This document shows positions 41,908 to 53,668 of a stretch of DNA of 64,000 nucleotides, in pieces; position 1 is the stretch's first letter; every line of letters begins with the position of its first letter. This DNA comes from Plasmodiophora brassicae (lineage: Eukaryota > Endomyxa > Phytomyxea > Plasmodiophorida > Plasmodiophoridae). The position numbers and the translations under genes were made by a program. Where the stretch lies: contig JASFAU010000006.1 of the NCBI GenBank assembly GCA_039704465.1, positions 1,302,001 to 1,366,000 on the forward strand, given 5' to 3'. The notes below the pieces were generated by a model. It saw nothing but the letters and a program-made list of their open reading frames with translations, made no database searches and had not been told where the DNA came from.

Positions 41908-43316
41908 ATGTCGTCACGCAGGGCGTCGAAGCCGGCTGCGGAGGGCGCAGCGTCGAAGAGCTGTCGGGTGTACGGGTTGCTGGCCGAGGTCGCCCGCGGC
42001 TGCCACGACGGGCTGGCGTTGCCGCTGCCGTACCCGGCGCGCCCGGGATTGCCGCAGGCGAAAACGATCGTCGAGGCGTGGAGGCGGCTGATGCCATCCA
42101 GCGCCGGTGTCGATGCCGACCTGGACAGGTTCTCCGAACTGGAGCACGATAATTTATACCGGCACTGTGAAGCCCTGGTTGCCAAGGCTCTTGCTCGTAA
42201 GCGACCGTAACGATATTCGACCAGGTTCACGCTCATGAACGGCTGTGTTCTGCGCGTAGTCGTTTCCGAACCGTCCGGCGACGACGGGGCGTTGCATTCC
42301 CGGACGCTTGACCTGGCCGTTCGTCTGCATGCCTTCGAGATGGCGGTGCGGCGAGCCCGATTTTCGGCCAGCAAATTGCTGAAGCGGAAACTGACGGAGG
42401 AGTCGGCTCGCGTCTTGACTGACCTCGGTGCGGCGTTCAAGAAACTGGATTCCGATAACCGTCAGCGCCGTGTGTATGTGTGTGTGCTTGTTATATGTGC
42501 TGACGCGCCCGTTGCAGGACGGGAGGCCACAAGTATCCTGAGCCAGCTGCAACACGCCGTGTCGTGCTGCTCGATTTCGGCGACAACGCTTGATCTCTGT
42601 TCGAGTCTAGTACGGAAGCATCTGGCTTCGCTGCAGAGGTTACCGGGCGCCGTCACGAAGTTCGATGAGAACCTGTACGCCGTGTCTGTCAGCCTATCTC
42701 GCCGCGTAGTAACACTCAGCGCTGTAGGTCCCCTGGGCGGCTCAGTCTGCGTCGACGGAAGAGCCGACCCGCCTTAGCGAAACTCCTCGATCTGTCCATC
42801 CAGACCATGTCCTTCCTGTGCCGATTCGTCACCCGGGACTACCAGATGGAGGACGAACCGTTCGCCGAGGTCGGCGTACCGGTTTCCCATGTTCTCGTGC
42901 CGGAATGCTAAACGCCCCTGCGTTCACAGACGTTCCTGTCGAACGTAGCGCTGCTGTCATCCGATGTTGTGCAGGCCGCTCAGCTCCTCGTCAGCAAAGT
43001 CGACGAAGGTATGCGCCTTCGTGGCACGGTCCTGTCAGAGTCTGATGCTTGTCGCAGGCGATCGGCCCAGTGAACAGCTGAGGGCACTGTCCAGGTTCTG
43101 TGTCGCGTCGAAAGCCCTCAAGGACATGATGGCTGGCGAGGTACGTCGCCTTGGGCCAACGAGTACCCCGTTCTGACATTGTTATATCCGTTTCAGGAGC
43201 AGTTCGGCGATGAGCCGCTTCAAGGCGGAACGGCGACCGGGCGACAGGTCCTGTACTCGTACATGAAACGCATGCAGGCGCTTCGGAAAGAGCTGCGGGA
43301 ATGCCTGTCGTCCTAA
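41908..43316 (+). CDS. Unrecognised alpha-helical protein in seven exons
   Basis: Exons 41908-42196, 42260-42469, 42518-42681, 42720-42869, 42930-43008, 43058-43140 and 43197-43316 give 364 residues, all phases agreeing. The chain is mainly helical: KTIVEAWRRLMPS, DRFSELEHDNLYRHCEALVAKAL, SRTLDLAVRLHAFEMAVRRARFSASKL, REATSILSQLQHAVSCC, SFLCRFVTRDYQMEDEPFAE, ALLSSDVVQAAQLLVSKVDEG and a final SYMKRMQALRKELRECL. There is no signal peptide or TM segment. The pattern would fit a structural subunit of a cytoplasmic or nuclear complex, but I cannot name one. The 38-base fourth intron is the weakest junction. Confidence 0.6.
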
Positions 43317-43492
43317 CACACGACGTCGCGCTGCCATATCCCAACCGGAATACAACTATTGTCGTCACAGTGCACACTACGATCGGCGTCTCGCTGGGAC
43401 GCCCGATTTCCTCTGCTTGCCAGTGACACGCGAGTGGCTCTGCTGGGACACATCCAGGCGCGTACAATTATCGTTCATCGGTATGGGATGAT

Positions 43493-44218
43493 TCATACGT
43501 GAACAGCCTTGGCCATCTTGGGCAGCTTCCGGGACACGCCCTTGCACTTGCCCCTCTTCCCGTTCTTCGTCGTCCGTTTCCGCTTGTTCGCGACGGGCTG
43601 GTGCTTCTGCTGCTCCTCGGCAGCCGCCTTTGCCGAACGATCGGTCACCCCAATCAGCCTCATTATACGAACCTTGCAGGCGTCGGCCACGGCGTCGTCG
43701 AACAGCATTGCCATGGCCGGGGCACACTTGTCGACAGCGTATTTGACCAGGGCGGCCGGCGACGACGACGTCGTCCAGTGAGCGACAGGGTGCCAGTCCA
43801 TCAGTCGGTCTCTGGCGAACTTGCCCACGACGAGGCACCGGTCCAGGGGCTTGCGCGCCTTGGTGGCACACGCCTTGGCAGTCTCTTTGAGCAGGACGAA
43901 CGGCGGGAAGTGGACAATGCCCTGGAAGGCGCGCTCGACGAGCTGGTGGCCGATGGCGACGAACATATCGGGGGCGCTCGTCGTCGTCGTTAGACCCGCC
44001 CTGACCTCCACGCGCGCCCTGGCGTCCTCGCGCCTATCGACCAATGCCTCCGAGACGGCCGCCGTCCAAGCGTCAGCACGTTCGTCGCCGAACGCCACCT
44101 TGAGAAACAGGTACGCGACGTCGCACAGCACGTCGGCGACCCAGGCCAGGACCGCCAGGGCGGCCCACGTGCAGACCGCGACCGCGACCGACCACGCGAA
44201 CACCAGGAAGCGAATCAT
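43493..44218 (-). CDS. Membrane-anchored protein with Lys/Arg-rich C-terminal tail
   Basis: A 241-residue single-exon protein. The N-terminus is one long hydrophobic helix, possibly a signal anchor (FLVFAWSVAVAVCTWAALAVLAWVADVL, about 4-31). The middle contains AIGHQLVERAFQGIVHFPPFVLLKETAKACATKAR and WTTSSSPAALVKYAVDKCAPAM. The last 40 residues are strongly basic (NKRKRTTKNGKRGKCKG...RKLPK). This could be a nuclear-membrane or ribosome/nucleic-acid-facing tail. The family is not recognised. It starts head-to-head with the S9D peptidase gene. Confidence 0.65.
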   Translation of the reverse strand: MIRFLVFAWSVAVAVCTWAALAVLAWVADVLCDVAYLFLKVAFGDERADAWTAAVSEALVDRREDARARVEVRAGLTTTTSAPDMFVAIGHQLVERAFQGIVHFPPFVLLKETAKACATKARKPLDRCLVVGKFARDRLMDWHPVAHWTTSSSPAALVKYAVDKCAPAMAMLFDDAVADACKVRIMRLIGVTDRSAKAAAEEQQKHQPVANKRKRTTKNGKRGKCKGVSRKLPKMAKAVHV

Positions 44219-44718
44219 CACACACGAACGCCGACGCTGAACGTACCCACCACGTTTACCACTATGACCGATCCCCGTGTCGGAGGTACCTACGGGCCGT
44301 CACGAAATATCTGGATCGTCTCCGGCCGTGTCGAACGACCCAGGTAGAAATACATACAGCGTACGTGCGCCCAGCCAGGGGTGTTCCACAGCCTCTGGCT
44401 GCTGTTGCATTCACCAGCCAGGCAACGTCGTAAAGGGCTCCGGTCGCGATGCGCGTTCCTCCACCACCGTATCTTGAGCGATGGCGTGCCGGCCGGGTGT
44501 ACCCTGTCGCAGGTCGGACTGCGGGCTGCAGCTCCGGACAGGGCAACTGCACTGGCGGCAGTGGGAGGCGCGCGCGCGCCCGTCGTTTTGGACGGGGGGG
44601 GCGGCGGCGCGGGTCGGCGCTGTAAATAGCAACCCGATCGTGCCCAGCTCGGCATTCGGGATTTTGGTCGCGTCGGGGGGTGGGCCGGGGCGGGCGCGCG
44701 TCGGGTCGACACGTCGTC
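44219..44718. promoter_or_regulatory. Divergent promoter region
   Basis: These 500 bases lie between the - strand membrane protein and the + strand S9D peptidase. They are GC-rich with G-runs (about 44597-44607 and 44675-44692). No gene, repeat or conserved box is evident. Confidence 0.35.
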
Positions 44719-47700
44719 ATGGCGACGGCGGAGCGGGCGACGTGCACGGACGCGTCGAGCGGATTCGACGACGCGGTCCACGCGTCGACGTCGTACAGCA
44801 GCGCTGTCCAGCCGGAGTCGGTCGGCGACGGGTCGGACAGCGACAGCGATGACGTGCGGGCGGCCGTCCCCGATTACAAGTACAAGGATGCGCCGGAAGC
44901 GCTTCGCGGCCTGCTGGACGCGCCGCCGTTCCCGACGCAGTGTACTAGCCCTGACCGTCGGTACCTGGCCGTTCTCGAATCGGACCGATTCCGGTCGCTC
45001 TACGCGCTGTCGCTTCCGGAGGTCCCTCTGGCCGGCTTCCGACTGCATCGGCACACGAACAGCGCCTCCCGCGACACGGTCCACAGCGGCCTGGTCATTG
45101 TCGACCTGCAGGCCAGCCCCGTTCGTCATCATCGTATCGCGCTGCCGCACGAATCGCGCATCAGCGAATGCGTCTTCTCGCCGGACAGCAGGTACCTGGC
45201 CATGGTGGTGCGAGCGCCCGCCTGTGATGACGCGGCGACGGACTCGGTCCCGAACCCGATCCTCCTGTATGCGGTCGACACGACCACCATGGCGCTGGCC
45301 AGGGTCAGTTGGTACCCGGTCTGCAAGGTGCTCGGCAAGACGTACACGTGGCTGCCCGACTCCACCGGGTTGCTGTTTCGTACGCCCAGGGTCGATCGGG
45401 GCCCCGTCCCTGAGCGCCCTCAGGTGCCGACCGGGCCCGTCGTGCTGGAGAGCGGTCTCGGACACGACGTCAAGCGACGTGCGGGCGGCGACCGCACCTA
45501 CCAGGACCTGCTGAAGGATTCCTTCGACTGCCGATTATTTGAGTACGCTGCCGTGCTCACGTGCCGAAACGTTGCCTGACGCGGGGGCTGCAGGTATTAT
45601 TGCTCTTCGCAGGTGGTTCATGCCAGGATCACCGGCGACTGCGTGTTATTGCCGATATCGGGGCTGCTGCGCTCGGTGCAACCGTCGCCCGATGGCCGGT
45701 ACCTTCTTGTTAAGACGATCCTTCGGCCGTTCTCGTACTTTGTTCTGTGGCAACGGTTCCCAATGCGCATATCGGTGCATCTGCTCACGCCACAGGCTCC
45801 CCTGGTCGGTTCGCGGATGATGCGTTGCTGTTTGCTTCTGGCTGAGCCTCTCCTGCCGGTGCAGGTTCGTGACCTGGTTACGCTCCAGCTGGCCGATTCT
45901 GTTCCGGTCAGTTTCGATGCGTGTCGCGTTGGACCTCGCCATGTGTCCTGGCGGGCCGATGCGGCGTCGACGCTGACTTGGGTGGAGGCACAAGGTCCGG
46001 TCCATGTCATGACGTTTGCATGGCACTGAATGACGTGGGCCTTCTGCAATGTAGATGCCGGTGACCCCAAGGTCGTACCGCCGGACGGCGTACGGGACGT
46101 CGTGTGGTCGCTGTCCGCGCCGTTCCGTTCGGCACCAACGTTCGTGTGTTCGCTGAAGTTCCGGTTCAAAGAGTTACGCTTCGCGCCGCCGGAGCTGTCG
46201 CTGGCCTTGGTCACAGAGAAGTGGGTGAAGACACGACAGTCCACTACGTGGCTCGTTCAGTTCGGCGATGACGGCAAGGCGCCGAAAGTACGTTCGGGAC
46301 AGGCTTTGTGGTTCGTCCACTGTCTAACTGATTCGTTTCACGTAGACGTCGTTAGTATGGACAGGATCGTATGAGGATCGGTACACCGATCCGGGTCAGC
46401 CTCAGATGCACACGTTGGCGAACGGCGCCCGCGTGCTGAATGCACGGTCCGTTCCGGGCAGCGGGCCGATAATCGACCTGGTGGGTGACGGCGCATCGCC
46501 AGAAGGCGACCGGCCGTTTTACGACCAGTTCGACCTGGGTCCGTTCCGCCAGTGTCGCGTCCCCAGTGCGCTGATATGTGACGTGCTCAACTGTGTAGCG
46601 ACAAAGACATCGCATCGGGTATGGCAGTCGAGGCCGCCAAACTACGAATCGGTTATTACTGTCATATCGCCGTCGGCGTTGCTTATCCGGAGGGAATCCG
46701 CTTCGGACCCTCCCAACATGTTTATTGGTACGCGCGTTTACAATTGCCGCGTATGACCTTCCGTCTGACGGAAGGGGGTGCTTAGTGGACGTCGCCGGTA
46801 GCACACCAGATATCGCGGTCACGTCGACGCCACACCCGTGCCCTGAGCTGCGCAACGTAAAACCGGAACTCGTCCATTACAAGCGGGAAGACGGTGTCGA
46901 ACTTAGCGGGTACCTGTATCGGCCTCCCAATTTCGACGGTCAAGCGTTGCCAACGGTGCTGTGGGCGTATCCCAGGGTATGCGGGTTGCCGCGTCGCCCT
47001 GTGGGCCACCCTGATTGACGATTCGACAACTCTGACAGATTGCCGGTGTGATCACAACAGGAGTTTAAATCAAAGGAGGCAGCGGGCCAGACACAAGGAT
47101 CGCCGTATACGTTCACGTTCGACGGCAGACCGTCGTTGTTCTTCCTGCTCGAAGGATACGCTGTGCTGGATCGCATGACCATGCCAATTGTTGCCGAAGG
47201 CGATGCGGAACCGAACGATACGTACGTCGAGCAGCTGGTTGCCAACGCACGTGCCGCCGTCGAACATCTAGTCGACATTGGCGTTGCTGACCGCGAACGC
47301 ATTGGCATCGGTGGTCATTCCTGTAAGGCGTGGTACCCCCGCTGAGTTCGATGGCCGTGAGTGTTCAGTGTTCGTTTTCAATCCAGACGGCGCGTTCATG
47401 ACGGCGAACCTGGTGGCTCATTCGAACCTGTTCGCGGCCGGGATCGCCCGCAGCGGTGCGTACAATCGCACGCTGACGCCGAACGGCTTCCAGCGGGAAG
47501 AACGCACGCTGTGGCAGGCGCCCGAGGTCTACTACAAGATGTCGCCGTACATGGCCGCCGATCGCATCAAGTCCCCGCTGCTGCTGATCCACGGCGCCGC
47601 CGACAACAACACGGGCACGTACCCCATGCAGTCCGAGCGCATGTTCGCCGCGCTGAAGGGCCACGGCAAGGCGCCCGCGCGCTTCGTCTGCCTGCCCTGC

Positions 47701-47829
47701 GAGAGCCACCACTACAAGTCGCGGGAATCGGCCGGCCACGTCATCTGGGAAATGACGCGCTGGTTCAACCGCCACGTCAAACACAAGGGCGACCCTAAGC
47801 ATGTTCGTACACGGTCCGAGTTCTTCTAG
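44719..47829 (+). CDS. S9D glutamyl-endopeptidase-like serine peptidase (prolyl oligopeptidase family)
   Basis: Nine exons (44719-45552, 45613-45804, 45865-45994, 46055-46287, 46346-46538, 46599-46727, 46786-46976, 47061-47322, 47387-47829) give 868 residues. The N-terminal half is a beta-propeller gate (DAPPFPTQCTSPDRRYLAVLES, ECVFSPDSRYLAMVVR, RTYQDLLKDSFDCRLFEY). The alpha/beta-hydrolase half has YVEQLVANARAAVEHLVDIG, the nucleophile elbow GGHSYGAF (Ser about 721, split by an intron), the acid in HGAADNNTGT (Asp about 794) and the base in CESHHYKS (His about 829). Plant chloroplast glutamyl endopeptidase and bacterial relatives share this order. No signal or transit peptide is obvious, so it is probably cytosolic and degrades short peptides. 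Confidence 0.92.
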
Positions 47830-48044
47830 AGGCGGCGGCGGTACTTCAGTGCCAGGAGGCGCCTTCTCCTTCTGCCGTTGTATTGCTCAGTCAGTCAGTC
47901 AAAAATCGCGGGCCGCGGCGGTCGGCGGACTTTTTTGGGGCAGCACGCGGGCGGCGGGCGGCGAATCAAATTGGAGGCGAGTGGTGCGGCGCTCTCCCAA
48001 TCGTCGAGCGGGCGTCATTTTTCAATCGTCGTCGGGGGGCAGTC

Positions 48045-49490
48045 ATGACGGAGGAGCGGCCGTGGGCGGTGACGGCCATCACGGATCGTCGGGTGGTCGC
48101 CGATGGCCACGTGCAGTACCTGGTGCGCTGGGAGGCGGGTGCCCGCCTCCCGGACTCGTGGGTGGCCGAGGACGACATCCGCCTGCACGGGTTCGGCGCG
48201 TTCATCGACGAGTTCGAGTCGCAGCAGGCGCCGTCGCAGTTCGCGACGCGCCCCGTCGTCGTCGACATTGTTGACACGCGCGCACGCATCGACTCCGCCC
48301 AGACGCTCCTGCATTCGATCACGTCCGACGACGACGGGTCGATCTCGTCGTCGCCACCGCACTCCAGCAGCAAGAAGCATAAGCCCCCTGTAGAGAAGCA
48401 GCAGCAGCAGCAGCAGCAGCCGCAGCCGTCACCGCCCGTGAACAATGGCGCCGAGACGACCTTGACCGTACAGACGCTGTTCGCGCACAGCAATGCCGAC
48501 ATCGGCTGTGCCATGCTGCAGCAGCTGCCACCCCAGGAACGTCCTTCGTTCCTGCAGTACGCCACTCGGTACTTCAGTCGCGCCGACCTGATCACGTGCG
48601 TACTCGTCGTATTCGGGCCCCGTGTGTCGTGCGTGTGCTGATTGGCGTTCGGCGCCGACGCAGGCTTCAGAAGTGCATGTACCCGGACGGGATGACGTTC
48701 TTTGACGAGATGGCGGGCTGGGTTCGCCATGAATTCGACGCCGCTCGACAGGCCGACCATCCGCACCCGATCACGTTCGTCCAGGACGTGCTGATTCTTG
48801 TCGACCTGCTGCCGCTTGTCGACGACGGCGTCGACTATACGGCGGCGGCCAAACTCGTCCTGCAGATGGCCGTTCAAGCACAGAACAAGGACGTCAACAT
48901 TGTCGCCCGACGCATTCTCGACAACTGGGCGCACCACGGCCAGCGGTTCGCGTAAGTCTGTGGCGTCGTCCTCATGTGTCGTACTGAGCGGTGACCTGCG
49001 TGCATCGTGCAGTGAGGCTTCCGCGGCCGCGTCCACGTCGAGGACGGCTTCGCCGAAGCATATCGAAACGTCGTCAAACGTCGTCATGCCCGCCTCTGGG
49101 TCGGGTTCACGTCAGCCCTCTCGGCAGCAGGGCCACTCTCGACCGGGTCGCAATGGATCAGGGCCCCGTGATGCCGCTGCCTTGACGCCGACAGCGCCTT
49201 CCCAGTTGCTCCCTGACAGCGTCCCGCAATTCCGGCAGCGGTCCAGGTCGCGTTCCCCAGGACGGCAGACGTCCCTTGATGACCGACGCAACAAGCGGCA
49301 ATTTCACAGCGATGCCGACCACCACCGGGGCGGCCAGGACCGATCCCGAACCGGGCCGCCTCGCAAGTCGATGCGCCTGACCGAGGCCGACCGACGCGAA
49401 TTGATCGAACGTGGCGCCTGTCTCTATTGTCGCCAGGATGGACACTTGAAGTCGGATTGCAAGATCCGGCCGGCAAGCCGATTCGGGTGA
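48045..49490 (+). CDS. Chromodomain protein with TFIIS-N-like helical region and CCHC zinc knuckle
   Basis: Exons 48045-48599, 48671-48951 and 49013-49490 give 437 residues. The chromodomain is at about 8-45 (AITDRRVVADGHVQYLVRWEAG, then PDSWVAEDDI). A Gln tract from CAG repeats (about 118-124) follows. A helical region includes FVQDVLILVDLLPLVDDGV and KLVLQMAVQAQNKDVNIVARRILDNWA, which resembles the TFIIS N-terminal/LW fold. An Arg/Ser-rich stretch (RQRSRSRSPGR) leads to a single CCHC knuckle, CLYCRQDGHLKSDC. A chromodomain reads methylated histone tails, and knuckles bind nucleic acid. The knuckle context (LTEADRRELIERGACLYC) is also typical of retrotransposon Gag, so domestication is possible. 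Confidence 0.8.
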
Positions 49491-50385
49491 CCGCCGTCCC
49501 CCCGCCCGTCCCCCACCTCTCTGTGATTGCATACGTGTTTATGTATCGTCCATGTCTTTATAACGGCTACTCTGTCACCCGGATTCTTGCGCTCATCGCC
49601 CCCCCCCCCCCTTCTCTTGCGTCTGCCCGGTCCTGCTTGCTGCACTCGGTGCTGCCCTGTCTTGTCGTGGCGTATTGCATCGATGGCGGTTACAGAGTTG
49701 GCTCTCGACGTGTGCTCAGTCCTACGACTGCTCCTGGGCTTGCTCGAAGCGTCGTCTGCGTTTGTGTGGATTCGAGACCTCTTGCTCGGGCTACAATTCA
49801 GCCAGCGGGCTGTGATCTGTCGCACGCTTACTGATTTGATTTCTGCGACGACCCGAATGATTAGCGCCGGGATGCAATTCGTTCCAGAGCGCGTGTTGAT
49901 CCCCGTTGCTGAACAGACACGTATCGCGAGAGTTCGCTCTGCGCTGTCGAAATGGCCCACCGACGAACAGACGCGTCAAGCAACCCATACCGGTACGTTC
50001 GCATAGCGTTGACAGGCTGGACGCCGGACACCTGGCTTCGTCGGACGACACCGATCGCCGTACGTTTCTAGAACGGCGGACGAATGGGATCAACGCACCC
50101 ATCGGCGCCGACTCTTGTTGCTGTGCCGTCGACAAAGGAATCGCTCCTGGAATGTGTTTCGGACTGGCGACGACGACCACTGCTCTAGGTGGGGCCAACG
50201 GGGTGTGGTTCCCGCTCCGTTTCGCAAGGCTCTTGTACCGACGAATCCCCATGTCGGCCAGCACGGCGGGAGGTGTGATTCGCGGGGACTCCCCACTCGT
50301 CGGCAGCAATCGTCCACAGTCATTGCCGTCGTCAAATTCCGTTCCGCCAGACGCCAGGAGAGGTTGCCCCTTCTACTTCTACAGT
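49491..50385. other. Gene-poor stretch, no supported gene
   Basis: About 0.9 kb lies downstream of the chromodomain gene and has a C10-12 run near 49598-49612. Frames on both strands are short and without motifs. The last part adjoins the palindrome. It may be decayed transposon sequence. Confidence 0.3.
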
Positions 50386-50623
50386 CTCTACAGGACGTCT
50401 CCGCCTACCGGCGATCCTCATGTTCCGCCACATGTCGAGCGAGCGAAACGCATCCGTCACGCGATGAAGGAGAGGGCGGGCATTGAAGACATGAGTGCTG
50501 AGATCGATCAGCACTCATGTCTTCAATGCCCGCCCTCTCCTTCATCGCGTGACGGATGCGTTTCGCTCGCTCGACATGTGGCGGAACATGAGGATCGCCG
50601 GTAGGCGGAGACGTCCTGTAGAG
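50386..50623. repeat. Perfect 116-bp inverted repeat with 6-base spacer
   Basis: Arm 50386-50501 and arm 50508-50623 are exact reverse complements around gatcga. Each arm encodes the same piece of a Myb/SANT-like protein (TSPPTGDPHVPPHVERAKRI then RHAMKERAGIEDMSA). The structure thus arose by inverted duplication of transposon-type coding sequence. Such a perfect palindrome is expected to be unstable, so it is either young or an assembly fold-back. Confidence 0.93.
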
Positions 50624-50890
50624 CTTCGAGAACTTGCGCTTCAACGCGACGACGTTGCGATCTGGCATCGGGTACCGCGTACGCTGCTCACGAAGCACAT
50701 GCTCCCATTCCGCAGTGCAGAGCGGCTGGTGTTCCTCGATTACGTCGAGTAGACTGTCCGTTTCAGACTGCGGAAAGCCCTTCCCGCGACCTCCACTCGA
50801 GTCCGAAGCGGTGGGCTTACCTGCACGCTGCTTCGCAACGACGACCTTACGGACCGGCTGCTTCGACTTCGGCGCCGGCGGCCTCGTCAT
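50405..50890 (-). mobile_element. Relic Myb/SANT-like transposon-associated ORF
   Basis: From an ATG at 50890 the frame encodes a basic start (RPPAPKSKQPVRKVVVAK) and then a Myb/SANT-like fold: GFPQSETDSLLDVIEEH, CTAEWEHVLREQRTRYP, NVVALKRKFSKLYRTSPPTG. Proteins of this type accompany PIF/Harbinger and similar DDE transposases in fungi and oomycetes. At the palindrome centre the reading frame runs into the opposite arm and ends at 50405, so the natural C-terminus is lost. It may share origin with the transposase relic near 39 kb. Confidence 0.55.
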
Positions 50891-51352
50891 GGTCGTGGGC
50901 GTCGCCGACGTTGTTGGTCCAGTGACCCGACACCAGGTGCGAATCACGTCTTCGCCGCGATGCCATCACAAGCGCCTTGCCGAATTGGGCTGGAGCGTAG
51001 GACGCCGCCAGGTGCTTACCTTGTTGTTGCTAAGACTGCTAATTACTATAAGCATATGGCGCCTTCCACGAATGAGTATCCTGGTAGCAGTCGCATCGTA
51101 GCGTCGCCAGGGGCGCGTCAGTCGCGCGAAGTGTCGTCCTTCACGCGCCTTTCTCTGGAGCGCCTAGGGTGCGTCGAACGGCGTGTCTGTCAAGAGCGAT
51201 TCCGACGGGGTCGACGACGTTCCGACAGTCAACGACGAGCCGACAGGAACGGACGCGGCCCAGGGCGCCGGCAACGTCGTCTGCGCTGCTCGCTACATGG
51301 CCATGGTGGGTGCACGCGCATGGGTCGACGACAGCAGGGCGACAAGCGCGTT
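50891..51352. other. Intergenic, no supported gene
   Basis: These 462 bases lie between the Myb/SANT relic and the 3' end of Utp3. Short frames only. Confidence 0.3.
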
Positions 51353-53400
51353 CTATTTGAGCGATACGCTTCGCGACAGGCTGGCCTTGATACCGGTGCG
51401 TTCGCCGCCGTACCCGGCCGCCGCGCTGCCCGCGAACTCTTTGACGAGGCCCTTCCGCTTCTGGACCGCCTTCTCGAACCGCCGCCGGTGCTTGACGCGC
51501 GGGTTCTTGTCCTCCTTGTTCCTGTACCGCCGGATGCCCTTGTTGTCGACGATCTTGGCGGACGCCTGCCGCCGCCCGTCGGCGACGTCCGCCTCGGCCG
51601 GCACCAGGTTCGCCTTCCGGCCCGCCTCCGCCTTCTTCGCCCGCTCCACCTTCTTCTGCATCGATCGCGCCCGCGCCGCTTCGTACATGGCCATGTCGTC
51701 GCTGCCGCCGTCATCATCATCGTCGTCGTCGCGACGCCTGGACGGAGCGTTCCGCGCCTCCTGGGACCGGATCGCCGCTCGCGCCGCCGCCTTCGCCTTT
51801 CGCAACGCGTGTAGCTCGTCGTCGTCGCGTTTCGATCGTCGCAGGAGCCCGTCCAGGTCCTCAAAGTCATCGAACGCGTCGACGTCCGGCGCCGGCTTCT
51901 TCTCCTTCTTCTGCTTCTTCGTGACCGGCCCGATCCGGATGAAGTTGTCCTCCTCGAACAGGCGCTGCTCGCGCACGTCATCCGGCTCGACCGCGTCGGC
52001 GTCGTCGGCATGGGTGCCGGCACGCGTCGGCGCGTCGCTGAACTCGTCGCGCAGCGTCTGCATGAGCTCCGATTCGCGAAGGCGCTTCAGCACATGCGCA
52101 CGGGCGCCCTTAGACAACCGCTTCTGCTGGTCGGCGCCGTCGTCGTACGGGACCGCCCGCGTCTTTGGTGGCACGTACACGTCCGACGACGGTACAGCGA
52201 CCGCGTCGTCCGGCTTCCGATCGGCGCGTTCGTCACCATCGTCGTTGTCATCGTCGGCGTCGAGCGTCGGCTTGAAGCGCAGCGGGTCGGACGACGGGAC
52301 GACGCGCACGACCTTGTCGAGCTGGTACTTGAGCTTGGCGCGCAGCGGCAGGACGCGCTCGAGCGCCATGCGGATCTCGACGAGGCGCCTGACGACCGGG
52401 TGCGACGCGATCGCGCGCCCCTCCGCCTTCAGCAGCAGGTAGAACGTCAACGTGACGCAGTAGTGCATCAGCAGGTGGTGCTGGACGTCCAGCAACGACA
52501 CGCCGTCCTTGACGTCGGCCTCGCCGCTGTTCGCCTGCACAGGCACGGGGGAGTCAGAACCGGATGACGGGGCGATTCGGGCAGACGTGGTGCCGCGTTA
52601 CCGCTTGCGTTTGCGCCTGGAGCTTATCCCTCAGCTGACCGATGGTTCGCTCGAGCTCGGAGAGCAGGCCCAGCAGTTCAGGCGCGTCTTTGGCGATCTG
52701 GCGCAGGCGGTCATCGGCGCTGGCCAACGACATGTCCTTTCGGATCGGGGCGGCCGTCGTCGCGTCCTTGTCGTCGTCGGCGGCGGATCGCGCCGGTACG
52801 GCGACGTCGTCGATCCCGAAATCGGACGTGTCGACCTGGCCGAGCATCTTGGCCTGCAGGCGCATGGCTTCGGCCTCCTCCTCCAGGGCCTCCTCGTCGT
52901 CTTCCGAGTCGATCTCAAAGTCGGCGGCTTCGCTGCCGTAGAAGATGTCCCTGCGAACGAAACACATTGTCAGGAACGGAGTACGACGAGGAGGCACAGA
53001 GCAGGACGCATGCGAACCGTTTCTTGCCCCATGCGCTGGAGATGGCCTCCTCTTTGGCAATCTTGCGGGCGCGCCTGTCCGCCTTTGGCTCCGACTGCGC
53101 GTCCTCGACAGCATCGTCGTCGTCGTCCTCCACCATCCCGTCGTCATCATCGACGGCAAGCTCCTCGTCCTCGTATCGGTCGTCATCATCACCGTCGTCA
53201 CTGGACAGGCTCAGCGCTAGGACATCCTGGTCCTCGTCGCTGCCCTGCTCGTGGGCATCATCATGGACGTCGAGGTTGACGAACTCGCGCGCCGACGAGA
53301 ACGCGTCGACCTCGTCCTCGGGCAGGGTCTCGGCCACAACAGCAGCGGCCGCCTGCTTCCGCCTATTCTTCCCTGACGAACGTCGAGCACGAGCACCCAT
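51353..53400 (-). CDS. UTP3: Utp3/Sas10, SSU-processome protein
   Basis: Exons 53018-53400, 52602-52950 and 51353-52534 (67-base introns) give 637 residues. A basic start (MGARARRSSGKNRRK) is followed by long acidic stretches (YEDEELAVDDDD, EDDDDDAVED). WGKKRDIFYGSEAADFEID is the conserved Sas10 N-terminal box. The Sas10/Utp3/C1D domain is SLLDVQHHLLMHYCVTLTFYLL...RLVEIRMALERVLPLRAKLKYQLDK. The C-terminal Sas10 domain reads DNKGIRRYRNKEDKNPRVKHR...GERTGIKASLSRSVSLK. The protein acts in 18S rRNA maturation in the nucleolus. Exon 1 starts at the only in-frame ATG with the family start. Confidence 0.94.
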
Positions 53401-53668
53401 TGCAGGACGAACCGCCAGGGGCAGGTCCACGTTTGGTCACGGAGTCCGCCACGGAGTCCGCCACGGCACGGACGTCGTTAACCGCTCGCGTGACGACTGA
53501 CCACAACATACGACCAGTCTGCTATCGCGTCGACGTTCGCCGATGCCGACATGGATTACACTGCCGATTGCAGGGCAGCCGGTGAAGCAACAACTGAACA
53601 CGCGCGTGCCGCAATACACAGATCGGGCTCGTTCGAGGACATTGCAACGGTGTTCGGAATGTAGTCGC

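Noticed and set aside
47883..48044. Upstream extension of the chromodomain gene
   Set aside because: The open frame upstream lacks an ATG with matching context, and the chromodomain needs only the ATG at 48045.
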